From the NCBI GenBank assembly GCA_022225965.2, contig JAKJXP020000009.1, positions 186,001 through 250,000 of the forward strand: a stretch of 64,000 bases of DNA, in the 5' to 3' direction. This stretch comes from Diatrype stigma (taxonomy: Eukaryota; Ascomycota; Sordariomycetes; Xylariales; Diatrypaceae). Below the pieces are notes generated by a model, which saw only the letters and a list, made by a program, of their open reading frames with translations, ran no database searches and was not told the DNA's origin. Positions 9,471 to 19,997 of this stretch are shown in pieces (position 1 is the first letter of the stretch; every line of letters starts with the position of its first letter). The translations under genes and the position numbers were made by a program.

Positions 9471-11926
9471 TTATGCGGCACTATCAACGCCCTCATACTT
9501 GTCGTTGTGAATGGCGATAGCCCTGTATCATACAAGTCAGTCACGAATTGCAGGTTCAGAAGCCACTTGCTCTACTCGACAGATGCGACTTACCTTCCAC
9601 TGGGATCGGTCTGCTTCGACCAGGTCGGTTGCCACCGCTGCACCGTAGATGCACAGCGGGGAGGGAAGTGCTCGTCGAACATCAACCGGTACCAGTAGCT
9701 GTTCAATCAGAGCGTCAGTATAATACTCCCAGACAAGCACGTCAACGGCTAGTAGCACTTACGCCTCCTTGGTGTCCGGAATATCAGTGCCCCATTCCGA
9801 CTTAGGGTTGGCCAACATCTCGTCGGTAACGTGGAGTTCCGCGTTGTCCTTCAGGGCATCAATCCAGCCATAGCCAACACCGTCAGAGAATTGTTCCTTC
9901 TGTCTCCAGAGGATCTCCTCCGGAAGATAAGGATCCTCGGGAGTATCGAAGGCTTTCCGTAGGATGTACTTCTCGATCTTCTCCTTGGTGATCATCTTGT
10001 CCTGGGGGTCGATGTTCATGCACACTTCCAAGAACTAGATTCTGTTGTCAGCTAAGATGCTACCGACTAGCACCAACCCCTGTATATAACATACCTCCTT
10101 ATCTAGGAAAGGCACACGAGCCTCGAGCCCCCAAGCCGAGGTCGACTTGTTGGCTCGAAGGCAGTCTGCAGTGTGGAGGTTCTTGACCCGGCGAACTGTC
10201 TCCTCGTGGAATGCCTTCTTGTCAGGCGCAGCGTGGAAGTAAAGGTAGCCGCCGAAGATCTCGTCGCTGCCCTCACCACTGAGGACCATCTTGATACCCA
10301 TGGCCTTGATCTTTCTCGAGAGCAAGTACATGGGCGTGGAAGCACGAATTGTCGTTACATCATAAGTCTCTAGATGGTAGATGACGTCTGACAACGCATT
10401 GAGACCATCCTCGATGGTGAAGGTCATGACATGGTGCTTCGTTCCCAAGAACTTGGCGACCTTGAGCGCAGCCTCATTGTCAGGCGAGCCAGGCAGACCG
10501 ATGGAAAAGGAGTTGAGCTGTGGCAGGAAGGTCATGGTTGATAATTGGTTATCATCATCGATGCCGACCAAGCCTTCACCCTTATCGGCATCCTCGACAG
10601 ACTTCGCCTCGCTGTTGGCCTCGAGTACGGCCTTCTTGAGCCTTATAGTCTCGCGCTGGGCGATAGCAGCGACTAAGCTGGAATCCAACCCACCCGAAAG
10701 CAATACACCGTAAGGAACTTCGGCCATCAGTCGTTTCCTCACCGACTTCTCCAGGGTCTCTCGAACGAGCTTGAGGTCTACAGGCGTTTCGGGGATTCTA
10801 GAGGCATCCCACCAGGTCGGGTCAAAATACCGCGTAGTCTCGCCAGTTAGGGTGTCGTAGACATGACCCGGGGGAAATGAGCGGATCTTGTCGCAGACTG
10901 GGTAGAGACATTTCAGCTCAGACGCGAAGTAGGCGGCACCAGGCTCTTTCCACGACCAGCCCTGGTAGAAAGTCGTGATGCCGATTGGATCGCGAGCAGC
11001 GACCGTCCGGTCGAGGTTCTTGTCATAGAGCACGAAAGAGAACATGCCATCGAGATATTTCGGCGCGTCGAGTCCATATTCTAGGTACTATGGCGATTAT
11101 TAGCGATGTCGAGTCTTGTGGCCCTGGTTGGGTCCGCTTTCGGATACATGTTTTCATGTTCTCACCAGAGGAATGATGACTTCGCAGTCAGAGTGCGTCT
11201 TGAAATGGTAGGGTTTCTTCAGGTGCTTCCGAAGCAGCCTATGGTTGTAGATCTCGCCATTGACGGCGAGGATGATGGTCTCATCTTCGTTGGTCAAGGG
11301 CTGAGCGCCGGAGTCTGCGTGATGCAACGTGTGAGCTAACATTGCTCCATGTTACAGGTAGGAGTGTGGATGGTAACTCACCGACGCCGACGATACTCAA
11401 TCGCTCATGGCACAAGACTGCGTAGCGTTAGTTTCCTCTCCCGGTTCATCTGGATGGCGGCTAAATGATCTTGTCGACGTACTTGTATCCTTCGAAATTA
11501 CACTTCCACCTACATTGCGCAAGGGAGGTTAGCATCTTCCGCTCATCGCAAGCCCGGTTCTCGCCGCCTCGCCTCGTGACTCACTCCAGTCAGGTCCTCT
11601 ATGCCGAACTCTAGAGATAGAAAGTCAATTGAAGTCCCAAGCATTGAAAAGGGTCCAAACATACTGCTTCGAAAGCTTCAGGGCCGTTGGCTTGAATTTC
11701 TGGACGTCGGGATGACTGGGCGCAAAAGTCGTGTTAGCTAGTAGCTATAGATGTGCACGCGCGCACTCGTGCTTGGAATTTCCCAATGGCAGATGAGATA
11801 AAGGAGATTATGGTTATGCTCTTCTTTTTTTGGTGGGGTGACAACTTGGAGACGGATTGCCCCTCCATTGCATTGGTGCAGTGGCCGATGGAAAACCTAC
11901 CGGTGACAAGCAAAAATGCCACACAT
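9471..11926 (-). CDS. asn2: Asparagine synthetase, glutamine-hydrolysing
   Basis: Cytosolic enzyme making asparagine from aspartate with glutamine and ATP. I rebuilt ten exons on the - strand: 11926-11901, 11715-11665, 11610-11585, 11509-11483, 11417-11382, 11314-11166, 11087-10095, 10034-9763, 9698-9594 and 9522-9471, giving 578 residues, close to the fungal norm of about 570-580. The protein starts [18 protein letters not shown]; Cys2 is the glutaminase nucleophile of class II amidotransferases. [15 protein letters not shown] and SDCEVI follow. The PP-loop SGGLDSS (about residue 236) binds ATP, and [13 protein letters not shown] is the conserved synthetase segment. The C-terminus [16 protein letters not shown] requires the last small exon; without it translation would stop at the AGGTAA donor. 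Five of the first six exons are only 26-51 nt. Expression may follow cross-pathway control. Confidence 0.95.
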
Positions 11927-13056
11927 ATTGCGTCTTGACCTGGCTAGCGATGACACTGGAGGTGGGGGCGGGGGTAGTATTGTGAATGTCGTGTATAGGA
12001 AGAAGTATGTCTATAGTTCGAGGAAAAGAAAAAGGCTTCAACTGATGGTTGTAGAAGTTGCCAAATTATAACGGGGTCTTCAAGCCAAGGCGAGGCGAGA
12101 TAAGTAGAGCCTGGAAGAGTCACAACGAAATTCCCGGCCTATCTCGCTAGCCAGGTACTTTACTTTTTTGGCCCGGGACCAGGAGTCATTCACCAGCTTG
12201 TCAGTCCCTAGGCTCGTGTATAATACGTAGACTAACGGCTCCGGACAGCGTTACTTGTTAATTGAATGGTTAGCGTTGGATTTACGTAGTAGATGATACC
12301 ATAAACAGACTACTTGGTCATAATTATAATAATTATATGTACCTAGGTGTGTAACGGGACCCCTGATAGGCAGTTCCCGTCAAGCTTCAAAAATTATCTG
12401 GTTGTGAGATGGAAACCGCCATGCTTGGAATGTCCGAGATCGGCGGGCCAGGATTTGAGTCAGTCACCAATGAACAAGCCTCCATTTTATTGCCATCTGG
12501 TGAAATAGAATATCCGGGGTTTAAACCAGCAAATACCTTCCATCCACGCTCTAAATCCAATAGATGAACGGTGTTCAAGTATTTCAATGGTAGGTAAACT
12601 ACCACAAAAATTGATAGGAATAAACCACGAGTTCTAGTGGCGTACTTGCATAACACATACCTACGATAGGTGTTAAAAGGCATCGGCACGCGCAATGGCC
12701 TATAAGTAACCAGCGACGACCCTGGTCAAAGCAACAGGCATTGCTGAGAAACGCGAATTTCCTTCATTTTAATGAACTAAATGCGAAAAAGGTTTTCCAT
12801 TTGTCCTTACTAAGACCCATGGGCTTGACCCTTTCTCAAGTACCCCTTACTGGGAAACTCGTGATCACAAAGACCAATGCCAACCAGGCCGCGTACTTGA
12901 CGAACCCCTCTTCGAACTCCGGCGGCTTAAACACATAAAGCAAAGAAAAGCACCTAGAGCTTGGTATCCCTAGCCTGAACTCCGAAACCCGTAAGGCCAT
13001 CATGTCATCGTCGAATAGCCATTAGGACGCATCTCGATATCGTCTATGGGAGCTGT
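11927..13056. other. Intergenic between asn2 and ubc9
   Basis: It holds the asn2 promoter and the ubc9 3' region. About 12387-12950 contains short ORFs on both strands with no recognisable protein, and an AT-rich patch at 12310-12345. I see no further gene. Confidence 0.5.
12182..12189 (-). promoter_or_regulatory. Candidate CPC1/Gcn4-type half site
   Basis: ATGACTCC on the - strand lies about 255 bp upstream of the asparagine synthetase ATG. It matches the Gcn4/CPC1 site ATGACTCA at all but the last base. Amino-acid biosynthesis genes in fungi are commonly under this control. A single near-match is weak evidence. Confidence 0.25.
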
Positions 13057-13760
13057 CTAAAGGGCAGGGTTCTCTTTGACAGTGCGCTTGACGCGTCTTT
13101 CGTACTCGCTCCGGTCTCTCTTGAAGAGGTTGTACGCCTCGGCCTGCGCAGGCGAGTCAGGATTCGGGGTATCAAGGAGGTCTTGCACGCCTAGTGCAAT
13201 CTGCTTCACCGTGATAGCAGGCTTCCAACCCTCGTCCTCGTTTAGGATCGATAGACAAACTGTGCCAGAGGGGTAGACATTGGGATGGAACAGCGGGGGC
13301 GTGAATCTGCCTAGAAATAGAAATACAGTTAGAACCTGACACACTATGGTTGAAGAACCAGAAGCTGGTAACTTACACTTAGGAGGCTTCGTGGGGTACT
13401 CTATCGGAGAAATAGGTCAGCACAGCCGTGTTTCCCTCTGTCTACTCAAGACATAAGTGAACTCACCCTCAGGAAACGTCATAGTCATCTTGAACAGACC
13501 ACCCTCCCAGATCGTCTTTTCCTTGCCTGGAATACCACATTCCCAAACCTTGAGATCCAGAACACCTTGCGCATTCTTAACCGGCCGGGCCCAGAAACCA
13601 AAGGGATGATCTTTTCTCCATTGTTTCCTATGACAATGCGACACCTCGTCAGTAACAAGACCCGGGGAGCTGAAGCGGGATGATATTCCCTATTGTTGAT
13701 ACAAGATGAAGCAGGACAAACATACCGCTCTTCACCTAGACGTAGTTGACACAGAGACAT
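13057..13760 (-). CDS. ubc9: SUMO-conjugating enzyme E2 (UBC9)
   Basis: Nuclear and cytosolic E2 that takes SUMO from the E1 and transfers it to lysines of targets. Four exons: 13760-13726, 13627-13467, 13400-13377 and 13310-13057, giving 157 residues, the usual UBC9 length. It reads [21 protein letters not shown] at the N-terminus, then [16 protein letters not shown] with the catalytic Cys at residue 93, exactly the position in known UBC9 proteins. The HPN motif just before it is intact. The basic N-terminal helix (RKQWRKDH) is the SUMO- and E1-binding face. Exon 3 is only 24 nt. The start is the only ATG giving the conserved N-terminus. It lies on the same strand as asn2 but 1.1 kb upstream, with no sign of shared transcription. 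Confidence 0.96.
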
Positions 13761-14958
13761 GGTGATGGTGGTGGGAGGTATCAGAACTTCGGGACCTATA
13801 ACCGATCAAAATTGGAAATTGGCGAGCTGAAGTAGGTCGTGCTCTTTCTCTGTCCGGCACTTGGAAGAAACGGCGTGATGTTTTGAAAGGGCCGGTCTAA
13901 TCGTGGTGGAATCTGCTGGACAGAGTCGTAGAAGGCCAGATAGGAATCGGGCTGGAAGTATGGATTAAGGAAAAAGATGGTGGCAGTGGCACAAGTTGCC
14001 TTGTTGAGGAAGCTGCCAAAAGGTATGGCTAACGGCGCGATGGTGATGATCGATGATCCGAAAGAGTGAATGCAAAGAAGTGCACAAGGCTAAGCTGGCT
14101 GTCAATGCGACACCAAGTGCAGGGAAAGCGGAAGGCAGATCTTAGTGTGATTTCCGGCTGGTCTCTGATGGGTTCTGGAAGATCTAGGATAGCTACCCGA
14201 AAAGGGAAGGCGTCATTATTTGTCTTAGAATTTGATTACATATTTTAATTTCAAGGTAAGGAGATAAGAAAACCGCGGGGCAGAGCAGAGCTGTAAAAGC
14301 TTATCGGGTGTCAACTGGTCAGGCTTGCATGGTGGGGTAGGAGCACCTTGGGTACCTACCTACCTCCAATGTAGGTGTTATACATGCATTTATCCGACTC
14401 CTCACGTTTTCCTAGACAGATGCAGCCTAGGCAAATGCAGCCTCGGCAATGGGGCTCTCCGTTATTATCTGCCCAGGTGGTATGCGGTGGTATTTTAGGT
14501 ATCTAGGCAGGTTGGTAGGTAGGACTTCCTACCTCTCATCCTTCGTATGTACTTAGTAGGTAGTAGACATGGTTCAATCTTTCTTTGCAGCGCACCTGCT
14601 TATATCAAACCCCTCAAGCCTATCATCAATGATCTGAATGAACATGAAAGCAAACAGTTAAGGTCGACCCCCTTTTGCTTGTTATATTCCACGGGTCTTG
14701 TATGGAATATCATATCATATCATATCATATCATAAACTGCGCTCTGTGATTTGCTATACGTCCCATCTCCCAGACTCTACCCTACCACTGGCTCTTTACT
14801 TGAGCCTGACAGATACACTGCAAACAGTTACTAAACCATCAGCTTAGGTATCCGGTGAATCAATCAGGTCCCAATATCAGGTAGACTTTGAGGTGGTTAT
14901 AAACTAAGCTTCTGGCAGCTTATAGCGTGCAACGACTTTATAGGCGTTGATATTCAGT
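13761..14958. other. Divergent intergenic region ubc9 / pex19
   Basis: Shared upstream DNA of two divergent genes. It carries an (ATATC)n microsatellite at about 14707-14734, scattered TAGGTAGGTA/CCTACCTA words at 14350-14575, and a short direct repeat (GCAGCCTAGGCAAAT / GCAGCCTCGGCAATG) near 14423-14452. ORFs at 14066 and 14547 look random. Confidence 0.5.
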
Positions 14959-16137
14959 ATGGACGCAGGCACTACCGACAAAGTCGGTGACGACCCAAAC
15001 AAACCAGGTGCACAAACCAAAGCGGATGAGAAGCAGGCAGCGCCAACTGTTGAAATAGAAGATGCCCCTGATCCAGACGAAGATGACCTGGACGACTTAG
15101 ATGATATGCTCGAGGAGTTCTCATCGGCGAAGTTGAATTCCGACGGGGCTGCAGCCTCACCTGGACCTGGGATCCCTTCAACGACTACCCCCTCCTCTGC
15201 TCCCAACCCCAGTCTCCCGGCTACAAATGCCGGGCCAGCATTCACTGCAGAGGGTCTAGAAGACCTCTCAGAAGAAGAGTTTGAGAAACAGCTGCAAGCT
15301 GGTATGGCCGAGTTGATGAACAATTTGGAGAACTCAGTAAGCCTTGCCTCCAGCCCCTATCCAACGTCTCAAATCCCCTATTTTAACAAGTAACAGACGG
15401 ACATGCAATCGCAATTTGAGGACATCTTCAAAGGACTTGGTGGGTCAGCCCCGGCTGCGAGTGGTTCAGACTCACAATCTGGAAATGCTCCAGGGTCTTC
15501 AGCACAAGCGGCGGCGGCGGCAGCGGACCTCAGCCAAGACGCCACTTTCCAAGAAACCATTCGTCGGACAATGGCGAGAATGCAGGAATCTGGCGACCAA
15601 GCAACCGCCGCAGCCGCCGCAGAGGGCTCTGAAGATGATTTCCTCGCTGAGATGATGAAGGCGATGAAGGATATCCCCGGAAACGAGGGCAGCGAAGAAG
15701 ATTTTTCTAAAATGTTGATGGGCATGATGGAGCACCTCACGAATAAGGAGATCCTCTATGAACCGATGAAGGAATTAAACGACAAGTACCCGGATTGGAT
15801 TACGGAAAACAAAGATACGCTGTCAAAAGAAGATCTTAAACGATACCAGGATCAACAAGTCTATGTTGCAGAGATGGTGGCTAAATTCGAAGAGCCAAGT
15901 TACTCCGACGACCATTCGGCGGATCGGCAGTACATTGTAGAAAGAATGCAGAAGGTAGGTTGCTCTGTGGGAATCGCCCATATTATCAAATTATACTTGC
16001 CCCTGGGATCGGAGCAAAGTGCTAATATGTATGTCTAGATGCAAGAAGCTGGGTCACCACCTCATGATCTGATCGGCGACATGCCGTCCGCCAAAGAGGT
16101 CCTGGACGCCCCTGACGAGTCTTGCGCACCTCAATAA
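14959..16137 (+). CDS. pex19: Peroxisomal membrane-protein import receptor Pex19
   Basis: Soluble chaperone and receptor that carries peroxisomal membrane proteins to Pex3. Exons 14959-15336, 15397-15954 and 16039-16137, giving 344 residues. The acidic N-terminus contains DLDDLDDMLEEFSSAKL, matching the Pex3-docking helix. The middle has the fungal LSEEEFEKQLQAGM helix. The C-terminal domain reads EDDFLAEMMKAMKDIPG, then LYEPMKELNDKYPDW and LKRYQDQ, the membrane-protein-binding helices. The last four residues are CAPQ, a CaaX farnesylation box, present only if the short third exon is used. A TTG 12 nt upstream is in frame, but ATG at 14959 is the natural start. It converges with the next gene (203 bp apart). 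Confidence 0.95.
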
Positions 16138-16339
16138 CGAAGAGAATCCTCATTCATCGAGTGAATGTCCTCCTATTTACAGCATGGATTGACTCGAAAT
16201 CAAAGTACTGCACGTGACTTATACATGCAATATCATACCGTTCCTTACAAATACTCCTATACCCTGGTAGACCTATAACGCCCCTGTACCCGGAAATGCT
16301 TCAAACGCCCCAGATCCCTTATATACGGCTTATGCCAGC

Positions 16340-17121
16340 TCATGAAATGTCCATCTGACCCGATAGAACTAGCTGTGGACTGCTGCTTTGTTGTTGCTGT
16401 TGACAAAGCAAGTCCATAAATAGACTATCATAATCATCATCGTCCGACATGGATGGCGAGTCGTGCCGTAGAGGGGCCTGAGAGGAAGGCTGTGTTTCTA
16501 ACATGGAGAGCATCGCATTGAGCTCTCGCTCCTCCGCTTCCGCGATAGTGTCGACCATCATCTCATCGGGATCCTGTGTGCTGCGCAAGGCTTCGGCACT
16601 AAGGTCGGGAATATCTTCAATTTCGTCCTCGTACACCAAACCGTCAATATCGGTATTTTTCCTCTCGCGCCGCCGACGGTCGAGAAGTGACCATTCGAGT
16701 TTCAGGGCCTACAATATTGGTTTAGCACATGGGTAGTTTCTGGATGCAGACAGATGCGCTCGCGTACTTCTTGATCGCCACCCCGACGCTGCCACGCCTT
16801 CTCGTCTGCTCTCTGTCGTACATTCTTCAAGAACAACCTCCGTCTGCTTTCTTGGGCGTTTTCGCGGCCTTGGCGCAAGGGATTTGGCTTTGGGTTGCGC
16901 GACGCGTACTTGAACTTGGTGGGTTGCGAACCCTGTATGGGGGAAGATTGAATATCCCGTCGGAACGGAGTGTTGGGATTTCTCGGCGAAAGCGGCGGGC
17001 TGCTATTGCAGTTGCTCTGCGACGGTCTGATGGGAGAAGATGATAGCGGCGAGGAGACGGCGGGCTTGTGCGGCGATGAGAAGTCGAGATTGAAAATGGG
17101 CGTGGGCATTGTGGCCAGCAT
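16340..17121 (-). CDS. Conserved fungal protein, function unknown
   Basis: Two exons, 17121-16768 and 16708-16340 (60-nt intron with GTACGC donor and TAG acceptor), give 240 residues. I do not recognise a named family. The N-terminal third is Ser/Pro-rich with SSP repeats (SSPHKP, SSPIRPS), which could be proline-directed kinase targets. The centre is basic and helical (ESRRRLFLKNVRQRADEKAWQRRGGDQE, then LKLEWSLLDRRRRERK) and looks like the conserved core. The C-terminus is acidic with a poly-Gln run (CQQQQQSSS). The composition suggests a nuclear protein; no catalytic motif is visible. The start could also be the internal ATG at residue 5. Confidence 0.75.
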
Positions 17122-17832
17122 TTCGTCTGAAGATTTATGTTATGTGTACACGATCAAGCCAAGATGATGGGGTATTTCCAATGAGCAGAAACTGTGAGAC
17201 ATACGCCCTCATCGAAATCACCGCCTATGTAGGTATATTGAAGGTCTCGTCTCTTGAGTGATGTGAAGCGGGATGTCACCGGAATTGGCCAATTAATGAA
17301 TGGGGGAGACGCGGACGCGTAAAGAGATCAGCTGCCAATAATACGCATAAAGAGCTGAGGTTGGCCTGTGCATCAATTAAACGTCCACGGATACGGCGAT
17401 ACCCACTTTGTATGTATGTAGGTACCTAACCTAGTACTACCTGGTATGTACACATCCGCCACCCCCGGCACCAACCGGAACAGGTGTAAGATCCACAATT
17501 ATGACGCCAAAATGCACTTCCGGTGTGTCGGGTCGGAACTTACTGGTCTGATCTGAATATGTGGCAGTTGGTCGATATGGTTCGTTCAGCAAAAAAATAA
17601 AAAAAGGCTCAACAGTTTCAACCGGTAGTTGTTAACTAGCGTACCCCCGTTAGTTATTTATATTACTATCTGATTATTACAGTAGCAACGGAATCAATGA
17701 AGCTGCTTACATGAACAATAGGTGATGATTTTCTCTCAATGCTGAAATCCTGACCAATCGCTCCTCCCCCCCTAGATCGAAACAAATTCGCAGGGATTGG
17801 CGGCGTGTGGTTTTGGACTTTGGCTTGGTTGG
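17122..17832. other. Divergent promoter region, unknown gene / MCP2
   Basis: Intergenic DNA with TAGGTACCTA words near 17420 and a T/A-rich patch at 17590-17690. No gene is visible. Confidence 0.5.
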
Positions 17833-19997
17833 ATGGGGGGCTCAGCCGCTGCCAGCATGAGGACATCATCGCCGAACTTTATAAGGCGCCTGGCGAGTAA
17901 TGGACGATGGACCTGCTCGAATTGCCGCAACCACATCCCGACCGCCGCCTCACGCTCCAAATCCGCCGCGGCGACGCAACAGCCAACTGCGAGACATTAC
18001 ACCACAGGGTCTTCCCGTCACTCGAGACGCATACCGAAACCCCCGAGAACGAGGAACGGCATCCTGACCGCCGCTGCGACGGGTGCTGCTGGAGCAGGGG
18101 CGCTAGCTTTCACAGATGACATCAAATATGGCTATGAGGCAGTAGAACGGACTGGGAGAGTCGCTGGGGCGTTGGGAATATGTATCAATGAGTATGCCAT
18201 GCTGAACCTTCTCTAGACAAGTACGAGCAGTTTTAGCAGGGGCTAACACATTTCTCCAGCTACCGCACCTCCTTGAACCAGCGCGACAACACAGAAGATG
18301 CGGCGGAACGGGAGACTATCTTAAAGTCATGTCACAAGCGATGCGCCGAACGCACACTGGACGTGTTGGAGAAAAATGGTGGTATTTTCATCAAGCTCGG
18401 GCAGCACCTGGTAAAGTCGACCCTCCCTTCCTACTTCTCACATAAGCAAGATCCAATTGCTTGTGCTAACATGCAGCAACTATAGAGCGCGATGACGTAC
18501 CTACTTCCCTACGAGTGGACTTCTACCTTCATACCCTTGCAGGACCAGTGCCCGGTATCCTCGTACGAGTCGATCGAGCGGATGTTCCGGGAGGACACGG
18601 GCGAGGACCTGCGGGACTACTTCTCGGACTTCGCCGCGGAGCCGATCGGCGCGGCGTCGCTGGCGCAGGTGCACCTGGCCACCGTGAAGGAGACAGGCCA
18701 GAGGGTGGCGGTGAAGGTGCAGCACCCGCAGCTGGCCGTGTGGGCGCCGCTGGACCTGGCCCTGACCAAGTTCACCTTCTCGACGCTGAAGCGCTTCTTC
18801 CCCGAGTACGACCTCGAGTGGCTGTCGTCCGAGATGGAGATCTCGCTCCCGCAGGAGCTCGACTTCCAGCGCGAAGCCGCCAACGCCGCCCGCACAGAGC
18901 AGCACTTCGCGCGCCTCCCCGGCCGGCGCCGCCACCGCATGCCCCTCGTCATTCCCGACGTCCTCTGGGCCCGCCGCCGCATCCTCGTCATGGCCAACGA
19001 GTCGGGCCACCGCCTCGACGACCTCGCCTACCTCGACGCCGCCGGCATCGACCGCGACGAGGTCTCCGCCGCCCTCGCCCACATCTTCAACGAGATGATC
19101 TTCGGCCGCGACGCGCCCCTCCACTGCGACCCGCACGGCGGCAACATCGCCGTCCGCCGGCGGCAGCCGCGCGGCTCCAATAACAGCAATAGCGGGGCGG
19201 GATCAGGAACAAAGACAACGGTGGCAGAAAGGATCAGCGGGTGGCTAAGATGGAACCAGCTCCCCAACTTCGAGATCATCCTGTACGACCACGGCCTGTA
19301 CCGCGACATCCCCGAGGACCTGCGGCGCTCGTACGCCAAGATGTGGCTCGCGGTGATCGACGGGGACATGGCGGCGATGCAGCGGCACGCGCAGGACGTG
19401 GCGGGCATCAGCGCGGAGGAGTTCCCGCTGTTCGCGAGCGCCATCACGGGGCGGGACTTCGTCTCGGTGCTGGACCCGGCGACCTCCGCGCCCAAGACCA
19501 AGTCGGTGCTGAGCCCGCGCACGCGCGCGGAGAAGAAGGAGATGGGCGACGCGCTGCAAGAAGGGCTGCTCTCGGACCTGGTCCAGATGCTCGGCCGCGT
19601 CCCGCGTGTCATCCTGCTCATCCTCAAGACCAACGACCTGACCCGCTCCCTCGACGAGAGCCTCCGCACCCGCCGCGGCCCCGCCCGCGGCTTCCTCATC
19701 CTCGCCCGCTACTGCGCCCGCACCGTCCTGCGCGAGCAGGTCGACGCCGCCCGCGACCGCCCCGGCGGCCTGCTCCGCCCCGCTAACGCCGCCCGCCTTC
19801 TCGCCGCCTGGCTCGCCTTCCTCCGCGTCGAGGCCAAGCTCGAGGTCTTCGAGCTGTGGCTCGAGATCAAGCGCGTCCTCGGCTTCGGCACCGGCATCGG
19901 CGCCGGTGCCGGGGGCGAGCTCGAGGTCGGCGGTGCTGGGGCTGAGGCTGCTGTGGCGTCGGCGCTGCAGCCGCGGCCGTTGAGCGTGCATGCTTAG
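17833..19997 (+). CDS. mcp2: Mitochondrial ABC1/ADCK-family atypical kinase, MCP2-like
   Basis: Member of the UbiB/ABC1 kinase-like family, closest by eye to yeast Mcp2 and animal ADCK1, which act in mitochondrial lipid homeostasis. Exons 17833-18191, 18260-18410 and 18486-19997 give 673 residues. The N-terminus is Arg/Ser-rich without acids (RTSSPNFIRRLASNGRW), a likely presequence; ATG at 17857 is an alternative start. Family motifs in order are NGGIFIKLGQHLSAMTYLLP (KxGQ), EPIGAASLAQVHLA (the Ala-rich loop replacing the P-loop), VAVKVQHP (Lys about 247), HCDPHGGN (about 383-390, catalytic loop) and YDHG (Asp about 438, DFG-like). A Gly/Ser/Asn insert follows the catalytic loop. Exon 3 has extremely GC-rich third positions, unlike exons 1-2. 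Weak activity or pseudokinase behaviour is typical of the family. Confidence 0.92.

Noticed and set aside
12387..12695. 102-codon - strand ORF between asn2 and ubc9
   Set aside because: No family features, poor start context, and no splice-linked continuation.
18501..19991. Long - strand and alternate-frame ORFs over MCP2 exon 3
   Set aside because: G/C-ending codons keep antisense and shifted frames open; the + frame carries the ABC1 motifs.
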